From Actinomycetes bacterium (lineage in GTDB: Bacteria > Actinomycetota > Aquicultoria > SURF-47 > JAUUWJ01): DNA of 5,508 nt. Under the pieces are notes generated by a model. It saw nothing but the letters and a program-made list of their open reading frames with translations. It was not told where the DNA came from and made no database searches. The stretch spans positions 1 through 5,508 of the forward strand of contig JAUUWJ010000064.1 in the NCBI GenBank assembly GCA_030589175.1. The letters run 5' to 3'. A program made the translations under genes and the position numbers. Of the stretch, positions 1 through 5,360 are shown one piece after another; position 1 is the first letter of the stretch; the number at the start of each line of letters is the position of its first letter.

Positions 1-500
1 AGAATGTAGTTAGTAGTGCCGTTTACTATCCCCATTATCTTATTGACCTTATTAGCACTTAAACTGTCCTTTAACGGCTTAATAATAGGAATTCCCCCGC
101 CAACGCTCGCTTCAAAATATAAATCAACTTTGTTTTTATTAGCCGTATCGAAAAGCTCTTTCCCAAATGAAGCCATCACTTCTTTATTGGCCGTAACAAC
201 GTGTTTCTTATTATTCAAAGCCTTGAGAATAAGTTTCTTAGCCGGTACTATGCCGCCAATAAGCTCGATAATTATGTCTATTTCGCCATCATTGACAACA
301 GAGAGAGGATCAGTCGTTAGCATTTCAGGTTTAACTTCGACCCCACGTTTCTTCCTTTTGCTTTTAACTGCAATTTTTTTCAAGCTGAGGTTTACGTCAA
401 GCTTGCGCCTATACTCTCTATTATGCTTTTTCAGCACTTTATAGACTCCGCTGCCTATTGTCCCCAGCCCCAATAAGCCAATATTAATTGTTTTCTTCAT
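1..500 (-). CDS. hom: Homoserine dehydrogenase, N-terminal part (cut by window edge)
   Basis: NAD(P)-dependent reduction of aspartate semialdehyde to homoserine, the step that commits carbon to threonine and methionine; cytosolic. Reading the minus strand from the ATG at 500 gives 166 open codons up to the left edge. Visible motifs are an N-terminal Rossmann nucleotide-binding loop GLGTIG (residues 11-16), the TANKE motif (103-107) whose lysine is conserved in the active site of the family, a glycine-rich SVGGGIPII stretch (132-140) and the family hallmark GIVNGTTNY (157-165). The substrate-binding remainder and any C-terminal ACT domain lie outside the window, so allosteric control cannot be judged. 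The start is supported by AGGGG seven bases upstream and by the Rossmann fold beginning at residue 5. It follows lysA by 80 bases on the same strand, consistent with one operon. Identity is firm; NADH or NADPH preference is not determined. Confidence 0.96.
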   Translation of the reverse strand, partial: MKKTINIGLLGLGTIGSGVYKVLKKHNREYRRKLDVNLSLKKIAVKSKRKKRGVEVKPEMLTTDPLSVVNDGEIDIIIELIGGIVPAKKLILKALNNKKHVVTANKEVMASFGKELFDTANKNKVDLYFEASVGGGIPIIKPLKDSLSANKVNKIMGIVNGTTNYI

Positions 501-507
501 ACCTTAA

Positions 508-512
508 CCCCT
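508..512 (-). promoter_or_regulatory. Ribosome binding site of hom
   Basis: AGGGG on the minus strand, seven bases before the ATG at 500. This is a good Shine-Dalgarno match at normal spacing and fixes the start of hom. Confidence 0.7.
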
Positions 513-561
513 AACATTAAGAGCCTAGAGCACTAGAATCCGTTTAGTCTTTAAACCTAGT

Positions 562-579
562 CCCGAGACCCGAGACCCG
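562..579. repeat. Tandem heptamer CCCGAGA, about 2.6 copies
   Basis: Two exact copies of CCCGAGA (562-568, 569-575) followed by CCCG (576-579), lying just after the lysA stop in the lysA-hom gap. The rest of the gap (about 520-561) looks like degenerate seven-base units, for example AGAGCCT next to AGAGCAC at 520-533. It is too short and too GC-patterned to be a terminator, having no inverted repeat with a T-run. Its role is unknown. Confidence 0.75.
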
Positions 580-580
580 C

Positions 581-1861
581 TTATATATCAAGCCGAACTA
601 TATCTTGATAAGTCTCCCGTCTAATCAAGACATTTGACCTTCCTTTGTTTATAATCACAACCGCCGGCCTTGGCTGGCGGTTATAGTTATTCGCCATAGA
701 ATAGCCATAAGCGCCGGTTGCTGCTATACACAGGATATCTTTTTCTTCGATGTTTGGTAAAGCCACATCTTTTATCAACACATCTCCAGATTCGCAATGC
801 TTGCCTGCTATGGTTACACGCTTGCGGTTTTTCTGGTCCGCTTTGTTAGCAATCAGAGCTTCATAACGAGCACCGTAGAGCATCGGCCTTAAATTATCCG
901 ACATACCTCCGTCAACTGACACATAAGTCCTTACGCCGGGTATTTTTTTTACCGTTCCTACCGTATACAAGCTTACGCCGGCATTTCCGATAATTGAGCG
1001 TCCCGGTTCAATCAGCACTTTATTGATTTTCATTTTATATAGCTTTGATTGTTTTTTGACTTGGTCAGCCAAAGTTTTTACATACTCTTCAATACTTGCC
1101 GGCTTATCCTTTGACAAATATTTTATCCCCAAGCCTCCGCCAAGATTTAGTTCGCCTACTTGCCACCCGGTTTTTTTGTAGACAGAAGCGCTAAATTTCA
1201 TCAGCTTCTCAATAGCGCGAGAAAAACTCTTTACTGTAAAAATCTGAGATCCGATATGTACGTGAAATCCCTTAAGATTAATATTTGGAGAAGCTAAGGC
1301 TTCTTTTACATATTTCAGAGCTTCACTTCCCAAAGCAAAACCAAATTTGGAATCTTCTTTGCCTGTCTCGATATATTTGTGAGTATAAGCGCTTATGCCG
1401 GGGGTAATTCTTATAAAAATCGAAACTTTCTTCCTAAGTTTGCTGAGCATCCTTAGCTCTGCACGATTATCAACTACAATATTTCCGACGCCCCACCTTA
1501 GAGCTAAACCAAGTTCATCAAGCGTCTTGTTATTCCCGTGCATGTAGATTCGCCGCGGATTAAAACCTGCTTTGATTGCCGTATAAAGCTCGCCTCCGGA
1601 TGATACATCTAAAGAAAAATCGTTCTGCTTTAATATTTTACAAAAACCCTTACACAAAAAAGCTTTGCCCGCATAGATCAACTCGTAATCGAGCCTTGTT
1701 TTCTTAAAAGCTCGATGATAATCTTCAATACTATTAAGAACAGTCGCTTTGTCAATAACATACAAAGGCGTCTTATAGTTAGCCGCCAATTTAACGGTAT
1801 CGACACCGCCAATCTCCAAATTTCCTTTTGAATTTACTTTAGATGTGATAGGTAAAACCAT
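581..1861 (-). CDS. lysA: Diaminopimelate decarboxylase
   Basis: PLP-dependent decarboxylation of meso-diaminopimelate to L-lysine, the last step of the DAP lysine pathway; cytosolic, and a dimer in characterised family members. The 426 residues match the usual family length. The fold is an N-terminal TIM barrel followed by a C-terminal beta domain. Visible motifs are YAGKAF with the PLP Schiff-base lysine K66, GFHVHIGSQI (198-207), the glycine-rich GGGLGI (241-246) and EPGRS (285-289), both used for PLP phosphate binding, then GKHCESGD (353-360) with the conserved catalytic C356 and Y385/Y387 in the GAYGYSMAN stretch. The N-terminus (MVLP, then GNLEIGGVD) is typical of bacterial LysA, and an in-frame TAG 15 bases upstream excludes a longer start. 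An AGGGT nine bases before the ATG is a moderate ribosome site. It is followed by hom after 80 bases and probably heads that operon. All key residues are present. Confidence 0.97.
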   Translation of the reverse strand: MVLPITSKVNSKGNLEIGGVDTVKLAANYKTPLYVIDKATVLNSIEDYHRAFKKTRLDYELIYAGKAFLCKGFCKILKQNDFSLDVSSGGELYTAIKAGFNPRRIYMHGNNKTLDELGLALRWGVGNIVVDNRAELRMLSKLRKKVSIFIRITPGISAYTHKYIETGKEDSKFGFALGSEALKYVKEALASPNINLKGFHVHIGSQIFTVKSFSRAIEKLMKFSASVYKKTGWQVGELNLGGGLGIKYLSKDKPASIEEYVKTLADQVKKQSKLYKMKINKVLIEPGRSIIGNAGVSLYTVGTVKKIPGVRTYVSVDGGMSDNLRPMLYGARYEALIANKADQKNRKRVTIAGKHCESGDVLIKDVALPNIEEKDILCIAATGAYGYSMANNYNRQPRPAVVIINKGRSNVLIRRETYQDIVRLDI

Positions 1862-2253
1862 ACTGTCTAGACCCTAATTTACCTTCCCTTTCATAATGAG
1901 CAGACTCAGAAATCTTAACATAAGAAAGTGGTAGATACTAGAGTGTGAAAAGACGTGTAATCTCATAAAATGCGTTGTGATAAAAAAATAATAAGGATCT
2001 TTTTTAGCTATCCGAGCTAGATAAAAGTTAAAAACGAAAAACTAATAACCAATATGCAAAAACAAAAATCATTACTAATCAAAAACAGATTGAAATCTTT
2101 ATTGTCCTAAATAAGCCATTAATTTTTATTTCGGATTTGTCATTTTTCCAATATTATTTTCAGTTTTTAATTGCAAGCGATTTTTTTTGAAGAGATTAAG
2201 ACAATAATTGGCCACTAAAATTTTTTGAGCGAAGAAGGGATGCTAATAATTAA
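1862..2253. other. AT-rich intergenic region upstream of lysA, no supported gene
   Basis: 392 bases between the stop of the signalling gene and the start of lysA. It is very AT-rich, with many A and T runs (for example T8 at 2181-2188) and a TAAT-type tandem running into the stop of the upstream gene (2246-2260). No ORF of credible length or coding character is present on either strand. A weak inverted repeat, TAGCT-N5-AGCTA, lies at 2005-2019, and the heptamers ACTAATA and ACCAATA sit side by side at 2041-2054. The lysA-hom promoter is expected here on the minus strand, but the best candidate I find (TTGGAA, 17 bases, TAAAAA, about 2124-2152) is weak. No GC-rich terminator hairpin follows the signalling gene. 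I do not see conserved lysine-riboswitch (L-box) or T-box elements. Confidence 0.6.
1871..1875 (-). promoter_or_regulatory. Probable ribosome binding site of lysA
   Basis: AGGGT on the minus strand, nine bases before the ATG at 1861. The 8-base palindrome GTCTAGAC (1865-1872) fills most of the spacer and overlaps the site. A stronger purine stretch, AAGGGAAGGT (1881-1890), lies about 20 bases upstream, too far to serve this ATG normally. Confidence 0.45.
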
Positions 2254-4290
2254 TTAATTACGTCTTTCAATAGTTAGAGCTGATTTTTCTTTTTTCTGTA
2301 ATTCCTTGATTATGCTAGTAAAATCTTTTGTGAGTTCGGCATCGAATTGGCTGCCGGAAAACTTCCAGAGTTGAGTCAAAGCTTTTTTCCCTGACATCGC
2401 TCTTCGGTAGGGCCTATCTGATGTCATTGCCTCATAGGCGTCAGCAACCGCTATTATTCTCGCCAGGAGAGGAATCTTTTTACCTTTTAAGCCATAGGGG
2501 TAGCCCTTTCCGTCCCAGCGCTCATGATGGTGGAGAACTATATTCAACATTTTCTTGAAATGTTTCGAGTATTTCAAAATAGAAACACCTAGTTCAGGAT
2601 GTTTTTTGACCTGGGCATATTCTTTAGCTGAGAGCTTGCTTGGCTTAAGTAATATTTTGTCCGAAATACCTATCTTTCCTACATCGTGAAGCAACGCAGC
2701 AATTCTTATCTTTTCCCGATCCCCTGTTGGTAATCCTAACTTATCTGTCAACAATACGGCTAACCTGCTAACTTCCGATGAATGGACACCGGTAAATTTA
2801 TCTCGTAAGTCGACCGCCGTTACCAAAGTCTGGATAGCATTGAGATCGGCATTTTGAGCAATTCTTCCCAGTCTTTTTGAGCTGAAATTTATCTCCGGCA
2901 GCAAACTAGGTTCAAATAAACAAACACAGTTTTTTCCGTCTTGTTTAGCTCGATACAGCGCAATGTCAGCCGCTTTTACCAAAGAAACTACAGTCGAAGC
3001 AGACTTTGGAAATACGGCAATCCCGATAGATGTTGTCATCAAAGGTTTTTTGTCGAATCCGAATATCCTGGCTGAGGAGACTTTTTTTATAAGCTTTTTG
3101 GCTACAACTTTGGCCATTTTTTCATTACTTTCCGGTAGCAGGACAACAAATTCATCGCCACCATAGCGGGCATAAAAATCGGAATCTCGCAAATTATCTC
3201 TTAATGTTTGGGCAAATTTTCTTAGCAAAACATCTCCCGAATCATGTCCATAGAGATCATTAATGCTTTTGAGCTCATCAATATCAAGCATTATAAGAGA
3301 AAACGTTTTATTCTTTCTCTTTGACCAGCTTATCTGCTTATGTAAAATCTCCTCAAAGTACCGGGAATTAAAAAGTTTTGTTAGGTTATCTGTTCTCGAT
3401 AAAACAATCGTTTGCTGATAAAGATTAGAGTTTTCCATAACAACCCCGACTTGATCGGCGATTGTTTCAAGCAGTTTGATTTCTCTCGGATTAAACTTAC
3501 GAATGTTCTCACTAGCTAGCGACAACGCACCTAAGACTTTGTTTTTTGAAATAACCGGCACCACTAATGTCGCGTGGAGCCTTTCCTTCTTGAAAAGATC
3601 CGTACGAGTTCTAGCGTCCAGCTGAGCATCTTCAGAGATTATTACTTTTTTTTGCTCAATTGCCAATCCCGGGAGTTCCTTTCCAACAAGAATGCTCTTC
3701 ATTTTTTTGACAAAATCGGCACTTAACCCCTTGTGAGCTTTCATTTCAATATAGCCGTCTTTTACCATATAAACAGAAGCCGACTTAAAATCCGACCACT
3801 CGACAAGTCGACCTAAGGCATTCTTCAGTACTTGAGATAAATCGAGACTTTGACAAAGAATAGAACTTAATTCGTTTACCAGTTGGAGTTCTTTGTTGCT
3901 CTGCAATAAATTTTCCGCTAAGTGCACAACTTCAGTTGTCACTTCGATCATGTGCAAAGCTGCGATCATTTTACCGGCGGAATCCTTTACTGAAACGGCA
4001 TTTATCCGGCAAGGGTTCTCTACTTTACCTTTCTGGCAATTACAAGAACTTTCTACCTGTAGATTACAGGCACTCCTTCGCCAAGGGCAACTATCCGGTT
4101 GTTTTTTATCATCATGAAAAATCTCATAGCAATACTTGTTCATTAATTTAGTTTTTCCCACTAAATCAATGGCGTGAGAATTAGCGTAGATAACTTTGAA
4201 GTCGGGACCGACAACGTAGACAGGCTGCTTTACGCAAGAGAAAATTTCTTCTAACTTAGCGTTAGGTAATACAACCTTACTGTAAGGCAT
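2254..4290 (-). CDS. PAS-GAF-GGDEF-HD-GYP cyclic-di-GMP signalling protein
   Basis: Predicted sensor and bifunctional c-di-GMP enzyme of 678 residues with no obvious membrane segment or signal peptide, so probably cytosolic. Domains in order: PAS (about 11-118) with six cysteines between residues 54 and 94; a helical linker (about 119-140); GAF (about 141-290); GGDEF diguanylate cyclase (about 296-460); HD-GYP phosphodiesterase (about 480-660). The cyclase keeps RYGGDEF (375-381) and the product-inhibition site RDSD (RxxD, 368-371) five residues before it. The phosphodiesterase keeps H503, H535-D536 (HDVGKIG), H564, HHE (588-590), GYP (596-598) and D617. Both catalytic halves therefore look intact, and which one dominates in vivo cannot be read from sequence. 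A GGGAG ribosome site five bases before the ATG and a good promoter support the start. It appears monocistronic, as the next gene, lysA, is 392 bases away. The domain assignment is firm; the signal sensed is unknown. Confidence 0.95.
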   Translation of the reverse strand: MPYSKVVLPNAKLEEIFSCVKQPVYVVGPDFKVIYANSHAIDLVGKTKLMNKYCYEIFHDDKKQPDSCPWRRSACNLQVESSCNCQKGKVENPCRINAVSVKDSAGKMIAALHMIEVTTEVVHLAENLLQSNKELQLVNELSSILCQSLDLSQVLKNALGRLVEWSDFKSASVYMVKDGYIEMKAHKGLSADFVKKMKSILVGKELPGLAIEQKKVIISEDAQLDARTRTDLFKKERLHATLVVPVISKNKVLGALSLASENIRKFNPREIKLLETIADQVGVVMENSNLYQQTIVLSRTDNLTKLFNSRYFEEILHKQISWSKRKNKTFSLIMLDIDELKSINDLYGHDSGDVLLRKFAQTLRDNLRDSDFYARYGGDEFVVLLPESNEKMAKVVAKKLIKKVSSARIFGFDKKPLMTTSIGIAVFPKSASTVVSLVKAADIALYRAKQDGKNCVCLFEPSLLPEINFSSKRLGRIAQNADLNAIQTLVTAVDLRDKFTGVHSSEVSRLAVLLTDKLGLPTGDREKIRIAALLHDVGKIGISDKILLKPSKLSAKEYAQVKKHPELGVSILKYSKHFKKMLNIVLHHHERWDGKGYPYGLKGKKIPLLARIIAVADAYEAMTSDRPYRRAMSGKKALTQLWKFSGSQFDAELTKDFTSIIKELQKKEKSALTIERRN

Positions 4291-4295
4291 TTGGA

Positions 4296-4300
4296 CTCCC
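4296..4300 (-). promoter_or_regulatory. Ribosome binding site of the c-di-GMP gene
   Basis: GGGAG on the minus strand, five bases before the ATG at 4290. It supports that start. Confidence 0.6.
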
Positions 4301-4315
4301 AGCCGCTTACTTACT

Positions 4316-4344
4316 ATTTTACCATATATTTCATAAATTGTTAA
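4316..4344 (-). promoter_or_regulatory. Sigma-70-like promoter of the c-di-GMP gene
   Basis: On the minus strand, a -35 TTAACA (4339-4344, five of six consensus bases), a 17-base spacer and a -10 TAAAAT (4316-4321, five of six). Transcription would start near 4309, giving a leader of about 19 bases that contains the GGGAG ribosome site. This points to vegetative sigma-factor expression. No clear operator is seen beside it. Confidence 0.65.
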
Positions 4345-4375
4345 TAGCAGACGGTAAATTTTTCCATTCGAAAAC

Positions 4376-4384
4376 TGTTAGAAT
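4376..4384 (+). promoter_or_regulatory. Extended -10 promoter of otsB, predicting a leaderless mRNA
   Basis: TGT followed by TAGAAT (4379-4384) forms an extended -10 element. The hexamer ends eight bases before the otsB ATG, so the predicted transcription start (about 4391-4393) falls at or next to the start codon. No -35 hexamer of quality is found 16-18 bases upstream, and no Shine-Dalgarno sequence lies between -10 and ATG. An alternative is a more distant promoter with weak SD-independent initiation. Confidence 0.45.
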
Positions 4385-4392
4385 AATCTCAG

Positions 4393-5154
4393 ATGATAAA
4401 ATTCGATTTACCTGAAAATCCTAAAAAAACAGGTATTGCTACTGATTTTGACGGCACAATCAGTAAAATCAGGCAAAATCAGGCAGAAGCTATAATAGAT
4501 GAGCAAGCAAAAGAGCTCCTCTTAAAACTGAGCAATTGCTATCGCACGGTTTCCATAATAAGCGGACGCCCGGTCAAACAACTGGCACAAACCGTTGATA
4601 TTAAAGGTGTTTTCTACATTGGCAACCATGGTGCTGAGTATCTACATAACAGCCATTATCAGTTGCTGCAAGAAGCAATTGATGTTGAGCCTGTAATTGC
4701 AAAAATATATAGCGAACAAAAAAATAAATATAGTGAATTTGATTTTGACTATAAGAAATATTCACTGGCAATCCACTACCGGCGCCACAAACATCCGGAA
4801 GAAGCTGAAAAAAAGATAAAAGAGCTGCTAGAAAAATATCTTACTCCGCAGCTAAAAATTCAAAAAGGTCGTATGGTTTATGACATCGGTCCTAAGAACA
4901 TTAATAAAGGACTTGCCATAAAACGGCTGGTAAATAAATATGAATTGGAATATTTCTTATATGTTGGAGATGACCGAACTGATATTGATGCCTTTAAGCA
5001 AATGAAAAATCTTGAAGCTAAAGGAATAAGGACAATCAAAATTGCTTTATTAAGCAAAGAAGCACCAAAAGGCTTGATTGAGAATAGTGATATACAGATC
5101 GAGTCATTAGCGCAACTAAACAGCTTATTTCGAGAATTGCTTAAACAGTGTTGA
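4393..5154 (+). CDS. otsB: Trehalose-6-phosphate phosphatase (HAD superfamily)
   Basis: Predicted to hydrolyse trehalose-6-phosphate to trehalose, the second step of the OtsA/OtsB route to this compatible solute; cytosolic. The 253 residues match the family. HAD motifs are complete: DFDGT (18-22) with nucleophile D18 and acid/base D20, SGRP (57-60) for motif II, K172 in NINKG for motif III and GDDRTDID (192-199) with the Mg-binding aspartates. GNHGAEY (77-83) is characteristic of the trehalose-phosphatase subfamily and the cap domain lies between about 85 and 165. ATG 4393 is the first in-frame start and leaves 17 residues before the nucleophile. No Shine-Dalgarno sequence is visible, and translation may be leaderless. 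It is divergent from the c-di-GMP gene and convergent with tRNA-Thr, its stop codon sharing one base with the tRNA. No otsA is in the window. A related sugar-phosphate phosphatase, such as mannosyl- or glucosyl-3-phosphoglycerate phosphatase, is a less likely alternative. Confidence 0.9.
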   Translation: MIKFDLPENPKKTGIATDFDGTISKIRQNQAEAIIDEQAKELLLKLSNCYRTVSIISGRPVKQLAQTVDIKGVFYIGNHGAEYLHNSHYQLLQEAIDVEPVIAKIYSEQKNKYSEFDFDYKKYSLAIHYRRHKHPEEAEKKIKELLEKYLTPQLKIQKGRMVYDIGPKNINKGLAIKRLVNKYELEYFLYVGDDRTDIDAFKQMKNLEAKGIRTIKIALLSKEAPKGLIENSDIQIESLAQLNSLFRELLKQC

Positions 5155-5226
5155 GCTGGCGGAGGGATTTGAACCCACGACCTGCGGTTTACAAGACCGC
5201 TGCTCTGCCAACTGAGCTACGCCAGC
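5154..5226 (-). tRNA. tRNA-Thr (anticodon UGU)
   Basis: Read on the minus strand the 73 bases fold as a full cloverleaf. The acceptor stem is GCTGGCG with CGCCAGC (7 bp), the D stem is GCTC/GAGC, the anticodon stem is GCGGT/ACCGC around loop CTTGTAA and the T loop is TTCAAAT. The anticodon TGT (5191-5193) reads ACA threonine codons. The discriminator base is U, at 5154. CCA is not encoded (the next bases are CAA), so it must be added by CCA-adding enzyme. The T stem GTGGG/CCCTC has one U-U mismatch at positions 50-64, where related tRNAs carry a pair. Its own promoter lies upstream. The 3' end overlaps the last base of the otsB stop codon on the other strand. Confidence 0.96.
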
Positions 5227-5238
5227 ATACATCCTGTA

Positions 5239-5267
5239 ATTTTATTCATAAAACACTAGGGATTCAA
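5239..5267 (-). promoter_or_regulatory. Promoter of tRNA-Thr
   Basis: On the minus strand, a -35 TTGAAT (5262-5267), an exact 17-base spacer and a -10 TAAAAT (5239-5244, five of six). The -10 ends 12 bases before the mature tRNA, so the predicted transcript has a 5' leader of only about five bases for RNase P to remove. There is no GC-rich discriminator typical of stringent control: the bases after the -10 are TACAGG. Confidence 0.65.
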
Positions 5268-5326
5268 GAGTTTATGCAGCAGATTTATAATGACTTGATA
5301 CGGTACTGAAATTGATGCTTTTAATT

Positions 5327-5354
5327 ATTCACTATTCACCAATTACCAATCACT
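5327..5354. repeat. Four degenerate seven-base units in an intergenic gap
   Basis: Consecutive heptamers ATTCACT (5327-5333), ATTCACC (5334-5340), AATTACC (5341-5347) and AATCACT (5348-5354) share the pattern A-[AT]-T-[CT]-A-C-[CT]. They lie between the tRNA-Thr promoter and the stop of the DUF2795-like gene. There is no inverted symmetry and no terminator. Confidence 0.6.
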
Positions 5355-5360
5355 TATTTT

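Noticed and set aside
16..444. Plus-strand open frame of 142 codons
   Set aside because: It lies antisense to hom, whose minus-strand frame carries all family motifs; the plus-strand product is a leucine/serine-rich shadow.
542..556. Hairpin GTTTA-N5-TAAAC as a terminator of lysA
   Set aside because: Only five AT-rich pairs with no following T-run; a break here would also separate the likely lysA-hom operon.
2005..2019. TAGCT-N5-AGCTA as a terminator
   Set aside because: Five-pair stem with no T-run directly after it on either strand.
2054..2110. 18-residue plus-strand ORF in the AT-rich gap
   Set aside because: Lysine/leucine-rich composition expected from A-rich DNA, with no ribosome binding site; not distinguishable from chance.
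1862..2253. Lysine riboswitch or T-box before lysA
   Set aside because: The gap is AT-rich with only weak stems, and the conserved core sequences of these elements are not visible.
2963..3166. Plus-strand open frame antisense to the GGDEF region
   Set aside because: Shadow of the signalling gene, with no ribosome site and no recognisable protein.
3893..4151. Two overlapping plus-strand frames antisense to the PAS domain
   Set aside because: Both are shadows of the 678-residue protein, whose reading frame is continuous and domain-rich.
5154..5226. Functional link between tRNA-Thr(UGU) and the threonine-pathway gene hom
   Set aside because: The genes are more than 4.6 kb apart with unrelated genes between them and separate promoters; coincidence is the simpler reading.
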